6,163 bases of DNA. Source: Candidatus Doudnabacteria bacterium RIFCSPHIGHO2_02_FULL_46_11. GTDB lineage: Bacteria; Patescibacteriota; Doudnabacteria; UBA920; 2-02-FULL-46-11. The notes under the pieces were generated by a model. It saw nothing but the letters and a program-made list of their open reading frames with translations, did no database searches and was not told the origin of the DNA. The stretch lies in contig MFES01000016.1 in the NCBI GenBank assembly GCA_001779955.1, positions 36,469 to 42,631 of the forward strand, given 5' to 3'. The translations under genes and the position numbers were made by a program. This document shows positions 1 to 4,680 of the stretch, in pieces. The stretch's first letter is position 1. Every line of letters starts with the position of its first letter.

Positions 1-44
1 AACCGTCCTTCGATCCGCCAGCTGGCGGACAAGGGCGGTTTTTT
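1..44 (+). terminator. Intrinsic terminator of an upstream off-window gene
   Basis: An outer stem AACCGTCCTT (1-10) pairs with AAGGGCGGTT (31-40) with one G-U pair. It encloses the perfect palindrome TCCGCCAGCTGGCGGA (14-29). A run of six T (39-44) follows on the plus strand. This is the usual form of a Rho-independent terminator, here for a plus-strand gene left of the window. The hairpin might also stop the convergent minus-strand CAP gene, but the bases that would show a U-tract on that side are outside the window. Confidence 0.85.
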
Positions 45-90
45 ATTAAATGCGTGCCGGAGCATCTGGCTTAGCCAGTGGGGAGGTTGC

Positions 91-123
91 CTGTTGCCGC
101 GGACATTTATCCGCAGGTAACAG
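91..123. other. Stem-loop in the spacer downstream of the CAP gene
   Basis: CTGTTGCCGCGGA (91-103) pairs with TCCGCAGGTAACAG (110-123) through 13 base pairs, including one G-U pair, with a single bulged A (115) and a six-base loop. There is no T-run after it on either strand, so it is not a classical terminator. It is one of several hairpins packed between the terminator at 1-44 and the CAP gene; a shorter CTGGCT-T-AGCCAG palindrome lies at 66-78. No coding potential is convincing in 45-207. Function unknown. Confidence 0.5.
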
Positions 124-176
124 AACACCTTGCAAGGAAGTGCGGGGAGCGAGCTCCGCAGAATGCGGGACGAGTT

Positions 177-203
177 GGGGAGAAACCATGGGTTTCTAGC
201 CCC
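177..203 (-). other. Hairpin immediately after the CAP stop codon, terminator-like
   Basis: GGGG plus AGAAACC (177-187), an ATG loop, and GGTTTCT (191-197) plus CCCC (200-203) form an 11-pair stem with a two-base bulge. It begins five bases beyond the stop codon of the minus-strand CAP gene. The position suits a 3' end or mRNA-stabilising structure. The sequence beyond it on the minus strand has no U-tract, so an intrinsic terminator is doubtful. Confidence 0.45.
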
Positions 204-207
204 AGAG

Positions 208-1038
208 CTATATCATTTTTGTTTGAATTCCGGCCGAGAGTAAAAGTATTACCAAACCGAGGGAAACGAACGGCCAGGTTTCGTCGGGCGGTACAAAGTT
301 TTCTTTTTGTGAAATTTTTGTTTCCGGTATATCGTTAATTATATTATTAGCCCGGGGGGCAAGCAGGCTCATTCCGTTGAGAATTTTTTGGGTGTCAACG
401 GTCAGCTTGACGAGAGTAGCCGGTTTTTCTTTTTGATTGACGTCCTTGAGGTTTAAGACCAAGGGACTAAAATTTTCTTCGGTAAGGCCTAAGCTCGGTT
501 GGCTTTGTCGTCCGAACAGCTGCACGATAATTGTGCCGCTGCGCGTTTTTTGAATGCCGTTGATGTCGCTGAAGGTACCTTCCGTAATAGCGTAGCCCAC
601 CTCCTCATATTCGGCGCTTAGAATGTTTTCACGGTGCTTGGGGCTTTCCATCCAGGCTTGCTCAACGGCTTCGGCGTTGTCAAAATCGAGAGCCAGGTTT
701 TCCCCGGCATAAATATATTCGTAGTTAGCTTGGCGAAACCAGTGCCAGGGATCAAATCCCAGGGGACTGGTATGGGCGAAATAGCCCGCCGCCACCATAT
801 CGGCCGCTTTCAGGTTTGCGGCCCTCTCTAAAAGCGGGCTGCGGCGCAAAGGATGAATGCCGGCCGCGGCCCTGTCTTGGTTTAAGACCTTAATCAATGA
901 CGGAATATCCAAAGTATCCGCGTTTTGGCCGTTTTGAGCTTTGGCTGTTTCTGCGCCCAAGAACAGGGGCGATAGCAAAATAAGCCACAGCGCTATCGCA
1001 AAAATAAGCTTTTCCGAGCTTTTCCGAGCGTTTTTCAT
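208..1038 (-). CDS. CAP/SCP-domain (YkwD-like) secreted, membrane-anchored protein
   Basis: A 276-residue envelope protein with a bacterial CAP domain (cysteine-rich secretory protein/antigen 5/PR-1 superfamily, SCP family). Residues 1-35 are a signal peptide or membrane anchor: basic start MKNARKSSEK, hydrophobic stretch 11-28, then AETAKAQ. The CAP domain spans about residues 46-178. It shows the family's landmarks: LNQDRAAAG (52-60), the His of FAHTSP (H89), AGENLA with E113, the helix AVEQAWMESPKHRENIL with H135, and the closing strand TIIVQLFG (169-176). A polar linker follows, and a second hydrophobic segment, WPFVSLGLVILLLSAG (255-270), probably anchors the C-terminus. Bacterial CAP proteins are often secreted, but their biochemical activity is mostly unknown, so no reaction is assigned. 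It is divergent to mltG, another envelope gene. The start is the only ATG that precedes the signal sequence; a GAGGGG lies 18 bases upstream, far for a ribosome site. Family call is firm, role is not. Confidence 0.9.
   Translation of the reverse strand: MKNARKSSEKLIFAIALWLILLSPLFLGAETAKAQNGQNADTLDIPSLIKVLNQDRAAAGIHPLRRSPLLERAANLKAADMVAAGYFAHTSPLGFDPWHWFRQANYEYIYAGENLALDFDNAEAVEQAWMESPKHRENILSAEYEEVGYAITEGTFSDINGIQKTRSGTIIVQLFGRQSQPSLGLTEENFSPLVLNLKDVNQKEKPATLVKLTVDTQKILNGMSLLAPRANNIINDIPETKISQKENFVPPDETWPFVSLGLVILLLSAGIQTKMI
969..999. repeat. 8-bp perfect inverted repeat inside the CAP signal-peptide codons
   Basis: GCGATAGC (969-976) and GCTATCGC (992-999) are exact inverse complements separated by 15 bases. 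In the CAP mRNA they could form a hairpin about 40-70 bases after the start codon, inside the hydrophobic signal segment. It could slow early translation, or it may simply be chance; it is recorded because the arms are perfect. Confidence 0.4.
1007..1026. repeat. Tandem 10-bp repeat at the 5' end of the CAP gene
   Basis: AGCTTTTCCG occurs twice back to back (1007-1016 and 1017-1026) and is followed by AGCG. It falls in the codons for the basic N-terminus (RKSSEKL). Since 10 is not a multiple of three, gain or loss of a unit would shift the frame and cut the signal peptide off. With only two units, phase variation is no more than a possibility. Confidence 0.5.
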
Positions 1039-1058
1039 TTAGTTTTGTTTTTGTTTCC

Positions 1059-1089
1059 CCTCACACCTCGACTTAAGTCAGGTGTGAGG
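1059..1089. other. Perfect stem-loop in the CAP 5' leader, overlapping its purine-rich ribosome-site candidate
   Basis: CCTCACACCT (1059-1068) and AGGTGTGAGG (1080-1089) form a perfect 10-bp stem. The loop is C followed by the palindrome GACTTAAGTC (1070-1079). In the minus-strand mRNA the 3' arm reads AGGTGTGAGG and runs straight into GG, so the only SD-like stretch upstream of the CAP start (GAGGGG, complement of 1057-1062) is partly locked in the stem. No T-run follows on either strand, so this is not an intrinsic terminator. It could be a leader structure or a protein-binding palindrome. Confidence 0.6.
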
Positions 1090-1095
1090 ATCAGT

Positions 1096-1134
1096 CCGCA
1101 CGCCAAAGCTGCCTAGCAAGTTATTGGTGTGCGG
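1096..1134. other. Second stem-loop in the CAP/mltG divergent region
   Basis: CCGCACGCCA (1096-1105) pairs with TGGTGTGCGG (1125-1134), 10 pairs with one G-U, extendable by A1106-T1124. In the minus-strand RNA the G-U position becomes an A-C mismatch. The loop holds a small GCT/AGC stem. No U-tract follows. It lies in the probable 5' leader of the CAP mRNA, in tandem with the hairpin at 1059-1089. Confidence 0.5.
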
Positions 1135-1155
1135 GTAGATTGTGATTTTGTTTCT

Positions 1156-1183
1156 TTTTAGAGTGACTTACACTAAATATAGT
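1156..1183 (+). promoter_or_regulatory. Weak candidate promoter for mltG
   Basis: TTTTAG (1156-1161), 16 bases, TATAGT (1178-1183) on the plus strand. The -10 is fair and the -35 poor, but the layout resembles the TTTTAT-16-TATCAT promoter of the operon at 2523-2550. It overlaps the minus-strand -10 at 1181-1186, so the two would compete for polymerase. A start near 1190 would leave a leader of roughly 90 bases before the favoured mltG start codon. Confidence 0.3.
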
Positions 1184-1209
1184 ATAGCACATCCCATGCT
1201 TTAATGCAA
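1181..1209 (-). promoter_or_regulatory. Extended -10 promoter for the CAP gene
   Basis: Reading the minus strand: TTGCAT (complement of 1204-1209), a 17-base spacer, then TATACT (complement of 1181-1186) preceded by TGC, i.e. an extended -10 (TGnTATACT). Transcription would start near 1174, giving a leader of about 135 bases that carries both hairpins (1096-1134 and 1059-1089). The -35 matches consensus only in TTG, but the extended -10 compensates. Confidence 0.6.
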
Positions 1210-1281
1210 GGGCAAAATTTAAAATATATGCTAATATTTAAGCATTGGTTAAATATTTATTATTTCTTTAACTCCATCATC

Positions 1282-2403
1282 ATGGACCACGAACCCAGTT
1301 TGCTAAGCCAGCGGCCAAAATTGCGTATTTTTTTATTACTTATTCTTCTCGGCCTAACCATAATTTTAAGCCTTGGCACTTATGCCGCGGCCAAACTTAA
1401 AGTACCCTTAGACCAAGACGGCGCATTGCGCATTGTTACAATAAACCAAGGGACAACCGCACGTCAGGTTTCTGGCATTTTGGAACGCGCCGGCATAATA
1501 AGCGAAGACCGTTTGTTTTTGTACTATCTCTGGATCAAAGGCGCGCGTGAAAAAATTCAGGCCGGAAACTATGAGTTGTCCGCGGCCATGACAATACCGG
1601 AAGTGGTTCAAAAAATTACAGTCGGCGAAGTTGTGACTAACGAAATTAGGATCCGCATAGGTGAGGGCTGGCGGTTAAGCCAAATTGCCGATGAGCTGGA
1701 AAAATCCGGAGTCGGCACGGCCGATGATTTTTTCAAACTAGCCGGGAGCACCCCTGCCACCGGCGGCCGCTTTGCTTCAAGGGAAATCACAAATCGTTAC
1801 TCCTTCCTGAATAATTTACCGCCCAGCGCCTCGCTTGAAGGTTTTTTATTCCCCGATACTTATATCATTACCCATGAAGGCGGCGCGGCAGAGTTAATTC
1901 ATAAAGCCCTTCAGAATTTCGAGAATAAAGTTAGCAGCGATATTTTAGAACAAGCTAAAATACAAAACCGCTCGCTCTACGAAATAATTACCATGGCCTC
2001 TCTGGTCGAAGCCGAAGTCGGTCGGAATGTTGTCGGCCGCGGGTTGACCGAAACTGAAATTTTTGAAATCAAGGAGGAACGAAAAACCGTGGCGGATGTT
2101 TTTTGGTCGCGTTTGGATTTAGGTATGGCCCTCGAGTCCGATGCCTCAATCAGCTATGCCACCGGCAAGGCTCTTACGCGGGCGACCTTTGAGGACTTGG
2201 AGGTAAACTCTTCTTACAATACTTACCGCAATCCGGGTTTGCCTAAAGGTCCCATAGGCGGCCCTAGTTTAGAATCGATTGTCGCCACTCTAAACCCGGC
2301 CAATACCGAATTCCTTTTTTTCGTAACCGATTTGAGCGGCAAGGCTTACTTTGCCGAAACGCTAGTGGGACACAACCGCAACCGGGCTAATCATTTGGAT
2401 TAA
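1282..2403 (+). CDS. mltG: Endolytic murein transglycosylase MltG (YceG-like)
   Basis: MltG cleaves within nascent glycan strands in the membrane-proximal cell wall and is thought to set glycan length. Numbered from this start: a short cytoplasmic tail, a membrane helix (about 14-37), a LysM-like subdomain including IRIGEGWRLSQIADEL (about 123-138), the signature LEGFLFPDTY (185-194), and the catalytic region ITMASLVEAE, where E243 matches the family's active-site Glu (ASIVEKE in E. coli). Next come LGMALESDASISYA and SSYNTYRNPGLPKGPIG, then the terminal LNPANTEFLFFVTD and VGHNRN. About 20 extra residues (GRNVVGRGLTETEIFEIKE) separate the catalytic Glu from KTVADVFWSRL. The open frame extends upstream to ATG 1204 and ATG 1228. 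I chose 1282 because it gives the usual short tail before the helix, and the upstream 26 codons are AT-rich, hydrophobic and overlap the CAP promoter. None of the starts has a good ribosome site. Identity is firm, start uncertain. Confidence 0.93.
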   Translation: MDHEPSLLSQRPKLRIFLLLILLGLTIILSLGTYAAAKLKVPLDQDGALRIVTINQGTTARQVSGILERAGIISEDRLFLYYLWIKGAREKIQAGNYELSAAMTIPEVVQKITVGEVVTNEIRIRIGEGWRLSQIADELEKSGVGTADDFFKLAGSTPATGGRFASREITNRYSFLNNLPPSASLEGFLFPDTYIITHEGGAAELIHKALQNFENKVSSDILEQAKIQNRSLYEIITMASLVEAEVGRNVVGRGLTETEIFEIKEERKTVADVFWSRLDLGMALESDASISYATGKALTRATFEDLEVNSSYNTYRNPGLPKGPIGGPSLESIVATLNPANTEFLFFVTDLSGKAYFAETLVGHNRNRANHLD

Positions 2404-2522
2404 AATAAACCGGCCGCAAAGTTGCGAGCGAGGAGCTAGGTTGGATTTTATGGGTCGCTACGCAGGGCGTTGAGTTTCCTTTGCCGCACCACCGCACGCC
2501 TACTATTTTTTACTGAAAAAAC
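2404..2522. other. Intergenic spacer between mltG and the operon
   Basis: No ORF or RNA gene is supported here. The first half is GC-rich with repetitive GCGAG-like text (2424-2436), similar in flavour to 143-176, and it has no hairpin-plus-T terminator for mltG. The second half turns AT-rich and contains T6-ACTG-A6 (2506-2521) just ahead of the operon promoter. Confidence 0.5.
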
Positions 2523-2550
2523 TTTTATTATTTTGGAGATTTGGTATCAT
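2523..2550 (+). promoter_or_regulatory. Operon promoter with extended -10, probably leaderless start
   Basis: TTTTAT (2523-2528), 16 bases, TATCAT (2545-2550), with TGG directly before the -10 (extended -10 TGnTATCAT). The expected start, six to seven bases after the -10, coincides with the A of ATG 2557, so the first gene would be read from a leaderless mRNA; no ribosome site is present. The preceding ATTTTTTACT (2505-2514) is shared exactly with the promoter at 5506-5533. Confidence 0.6.
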
Positions 2551-2556
2551 TTGAAT

Positions 2557-3288
2557 ATGAGAATACCCGAAGGATCAAGGGAACATAGGGAAAATTCAAA
2601 AGACTATGAGCTCTATATTTCCGTTACCAGGCATGGCCCGAAAGCCGGACAACATTCGGAAGAATTGTCGGAGTCGGGTAAACAGGATGTTGCTGATTAT
2701 TTTTATGAGGCCTATGAAGGTGTGCCAATTGACAGCCGGAATAGAAAAGTAGTTAGTTCCAAGGTGAAACGCGTGTTACAAACCACCAGGATTGCCGAGA
2801 ACTCACTTGAACAATATAACGAAGCAGAACCTGTAGCAGTTGAAATAGCAGAAGGAATTTCAGAACTGGGCGTAGATGATTATGTTAGGTCATTGCCGGA
2901 AGAACAGCGAGAAAATTGGTTTCAAGATTGGTATAAATCAGAAGAAGGACACAAGGCCACGGCCAATTTTATTGGTTGGCTTTTGGAGCAAATTTCTAAT
3001 GCTAGGCAAGCTGGGGGGAAGTTAGAAATCGATACTTATTCTCATGGGCCTGTGATGGCGGCTTTTCTAGTGAGATTGGAGGATCAATTAGGTCTGCAGT
3101 TTATAGCAAGAGGGAAAGATGATCCTTTAAGATTAAATCGTAACAAACTCTTAGGTGAGGGCGGGGACTTCTCGGTTCTTAGTAATTTTAATATCCAGGT
3201 TAGTAGCAAAAATCCAGAATTGATTCGTATCATTTTTCACGGAAAAACGACCGAAGTACCATTAGATGAACTTGAAAAAATTAGATGA
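2557..3288 (+). CDS. Histidine phosphatase superfamily protein (SixA/phosphoglycerate mutase-like)
   Basis: A 243-residue member of the histidine phosphatase superfamily (branch 1), whose enzymes pass phosphate through a catalytic His. Visible residues: the RHG motif in ISVTRHGPK (R25, H26), the second motif SSKVKRVLQTTRIAE with R72, a probable acidic proton donor in ISELG (E103), and the second His in TYSHGPVM (H163). All four pocket positions are present, so it should be active. It has no signal peptide or membrane helix, so cytoplasmic. Relatives include SixA, which removes phosphate from protein phosphohistidine, as well as phosphoglycerate mutases and small-metabolite phosphatases; the substrate cannot be told from sequence. 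The frame stays open to ATG 2470, but that would put the promoter inside the gene and add an unrelated hydrophobic tail, so ATG 2557 is preferred. It is first of four overlapping genes and shares ATGA with the next, a phosphohistidine-domain protein, which hints at a protein phosphohistidine substrate. Confidence 0.85.
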   Translation: MRIPEGSREHRENSKDYELYISVTRHGPKAGQHSEELSESGKQDVADYFYEAYEGVPIDSRNRKVVSSKVKRVLQTTRIAENSLEQYNEAEPVAVEIAEGISELGVDDYVRSLPEEQRENWFQDWYKSEEGHKATANFIGWLLEQISNARQAGGKLEIDTYSHGPVMAAFLVRLEDQLGLQFIARGKDDPLRLNRNKLLGEGGDFSVLSNFNIQVSSKNPELIRIIFHGKTTEVPLDELEKIR

Positions 3289-3614
3289 AAATTGTCAAAG
3301 GTATAACAGCTTCTTCGGGTGTGGCGAAAGGGAGTGCTCTTGTAATAAAAGATCCAATGCAAGCTACCTCAGTTTCAGCTGGAAATTATATTGTCGTTGC
3401 TCCTTATACGACCCCGCTTTTAAATATAATTTTGTTAAATGCAAAAGGGATAGTTTGTGAAACGGGCGGAATGACTACTCATGCCGCTATCATTTCGCGC
3501 GAGTTAAATATACCGTGTGTTATGAGTGCTCAAGGGATTATGAATCAAGTGCAAAATGGTCAAATTGTTGAAATTAAGGCGGAGAGTGGCGAGGTGATTA
3601 TTTATGATGAATAA
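3285..3614 (+). CDS. Stand-alone PEP-utilising-enzyme mobile (swivelling phosphohistidine) domain
   Basis: A 109-residue protein consisting of only the PEP-utilising enzyme mobile domain (PF00391 type), the swivelling domain that carries phosphate on a His in PEP synthase, pyruvate phosphate dikinase, enzyme I of the PTS and rifampin phosphotransferase. The signature GGMTTHAAIISRELNIPCV (residues 61-79) matches the canonical GGxTSHAAIxAR...PxV, with H66 as the phosphorylated residue. The flanks also fit: VKGITASSGVAKGSALVI (4-21), the YIVVAPYTTP region (35-44), and the closing GQIVEIKAESGEVIIYD. In the large enzymes this domain lies between an ATP-grasp and a PEP-binding barrel; neither is encoded in the window, so its phosphate donor must be another protein. 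It begins on the ATGA overlap with the phosphatase gene and has no clear ribosome site, suggesting translational coupling. Domain identity is strong; being catalytically competent is inferred from the intact His motif; the partner is unknown. Confidence 0.88.
   Translation: MKIVKGITASSGVAKGSALVIKDPMQATSVSAGNYIVVAPYTTPLLNIILLNAKGIVCETGGMTTHAAIISRELNIPCVMSAQGIMNQVQNGQIVEIKAESGEVIIYDE
3591..3597 (+). promoter_or_regulatory. Strong Shine-Dalgarno inside the upstream gene
   Basis: GAGGTGA, a seven-base match to the 16S 3' end, lies in the last codons of the phosphohistidine-domain gene. It is six bases before ATG 3604 and nine before ATG 3607. It fixes the start of the 358-residue gene to this pair of Met codons and is the best ribosome site in the operon, suggesting this protein is made independently of coupling. 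Confidence 0.8.
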
Positions 3615-4680
3615 TGCAGAGGATCTATATAATTTATTTTTCGAACAGTTTCTCCCGACTATTTTGGAAAATCAGAAAAATGGCGGTGGGCGTTGGCCGA
3701 TGCCGATTTTTGAACAATCCTTTTCGGTATCCAATTTTTCTGCGCCGGTAGTAGTCGAGGAATTTATGTCAACCGTTCAAAAATTAAATGAAAAAGGGAT
3801 GACTGATGTTCAGATTGGCCAGAAGTATCGTTACCCATCACGATTAGCTCGTTTTCAACACTTGTTTGCCGGTCGGTATTTATGGTTAGACAAATACGAC
3901 CCAATAACAGTGGCTCACAAATTCATTTCAATTTTGAGCACCATGTATCCACAAAATTTATTTTGTCAAGGCAAAAAGAATTTAATTTACACTGAAGAAA
4001 GCATAGCCAATGAATATGGATCGTATTTAAATTTGGGTCCGGCGCGCGATATAAATTTAGAGATTGCTAGCTTAGAGCGATTATTTTATTTATTGTCAGA
4101 GTCGTTTTCACCACGGTTTGTTAATACTCATTTCGAGTTCAGTGGCCAATATAAGGTGGGCAAGAACTGGCTGATTCTTAAAGAGTATCACGACTTACAA
4201 CCGGATTTCATTCCAATTCACTTTGAGTATAGTTTTCATACGGTAACAATAATACATACCTATGGGGCCGAAATTGATTATCAAGTTGATATTATGTGTC
4301 GTCCACAGGCTTCGAATCAAAGCATGCCTGAACCAAAACAGAGCATACTTTTGGTTGATAATAGATTAGTGAATGATTTAACAGCCATTCGTTTGTATCA
4401 GAAACAAGTTATGGCGACCATGGAACTGGCCGTGAATTATGTGGCAGGTTTGAGAACAAAAGAACAGATTGTAACATTTAATACCGGTATGGAAATTTTG
4501 ACTTTATTATCACCAATTAGTGCTCAAAGACAATCACTGATTAAAGCTGCCCTGGAAAATTTCAGAAATTCAGAATTCCAAAACCGTTCCGATCAATTAA
4601 ATGCCTATGTCAAAGCCACGCCCAGGGATGAGAATGGCTGGAGAGGAATTTTTGATCCTAGAATTAAGCAAAGAATCTAA
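3604..4680 (+). CDS. Conserved-looking protein of unknown function, third gene of the operon
   Basis: I do not recognise this 358-residue protein. It is soluble in appearance: no signal peptide, no membrane helix, no repeats. It is rich in aromatic residues and has mixed alpha/beta character. Distinct stretches are NGGGRWPMP (26-34), a probably helical block VVVEEFMSTVQKLNEKGMTDVQIGQKY (about 49-75), LGPARDINLEIASLERLFYLLSESF (about 144-168), two beta-like HFEF/HFEYSF stretches near 177 and 207, and a helical C-terminal third from LVNDLTAIRLYQKQVMATMELAV. No ATP-grasp, Walker, DxD or metal-binding signature is evident. It overlaps the preceding gene by 11 bases, uses the GAGGTGA ribosome site (ATG 3607 is an equally good start), and its stop overlaps the next start as TAATG. 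This tight packing implies it works with the phosphohistidine-domain and kinase-like proteins, as effector, scaffold or phosphate acceptor. Coding status is certain, function unknown. Confidence 0.85.
   Translation: MMNNAEDLYNLFFEQFLPTILENQKNGGGRWPMPIFEQSFSVSNFSAPVVVEEFMSTVQKLNEKGMTDVQIGQKYRYPSRLARFQHLFAGRYLWLDKYDPITVAHKFISILSTMYPQNLFCQGKKNLIYTEESIANEYGSYLNLGPARDINLEIASLERLFYLLSESFSPRFVNTHFEFSGQYKVGKNWLILKEYHDLQPDFIPIHFEYSFHTVTIIHTYGAEIDYQVDIMCRPQASNQSMPEPKQSILLVDNRLVNDLTAIRLYQKQVMATMELAVNYVAGLRTKEQIVTFNTGMEILTLLSPISAQRQSLIKAALENFRNSEFQNRSDQLNAYVKATPRDENGWRGIFDPRIKQRI

Noticed and set aside
78..338. Plus-strand 86-codon frame
   Set aside because: Overlaps the CAP gene on the other strand and a hairpin-rich spacer; its protein is Arg/Pro-rich with no domain and no ribosome site.
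634..831. Plus-strand 65-codon frame inside the CAP gene
   Set aside because: Antisense shadow of the well-supported CAP domain codons.
1408..1790. Two minus-strand frames opposite mltG
   Set aside because: Both are mirror frames of strongly conserved MltG coding sequence.
2506..2521. T6-ACTG-A6 as a terminator for mltG
   Set aside because: The stem is only A-T pairs and no T-run follows; it is better seen as part of the promoter-upstream AT element.
2470..2556. 29-codon upstream extension of the phosphatase gene
   Set aside because: It contains the promoter, lacks a ribosome site and codes for a hydrophobic stretch foreign to this cytoplasmic enzyme family.
3266..3460. Plus-strand 64-codon frame
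   Set aside because: Out-of-frame overlap with the phosphohistidine-domain gene, with Cys/Ser-rich nonsense composition.
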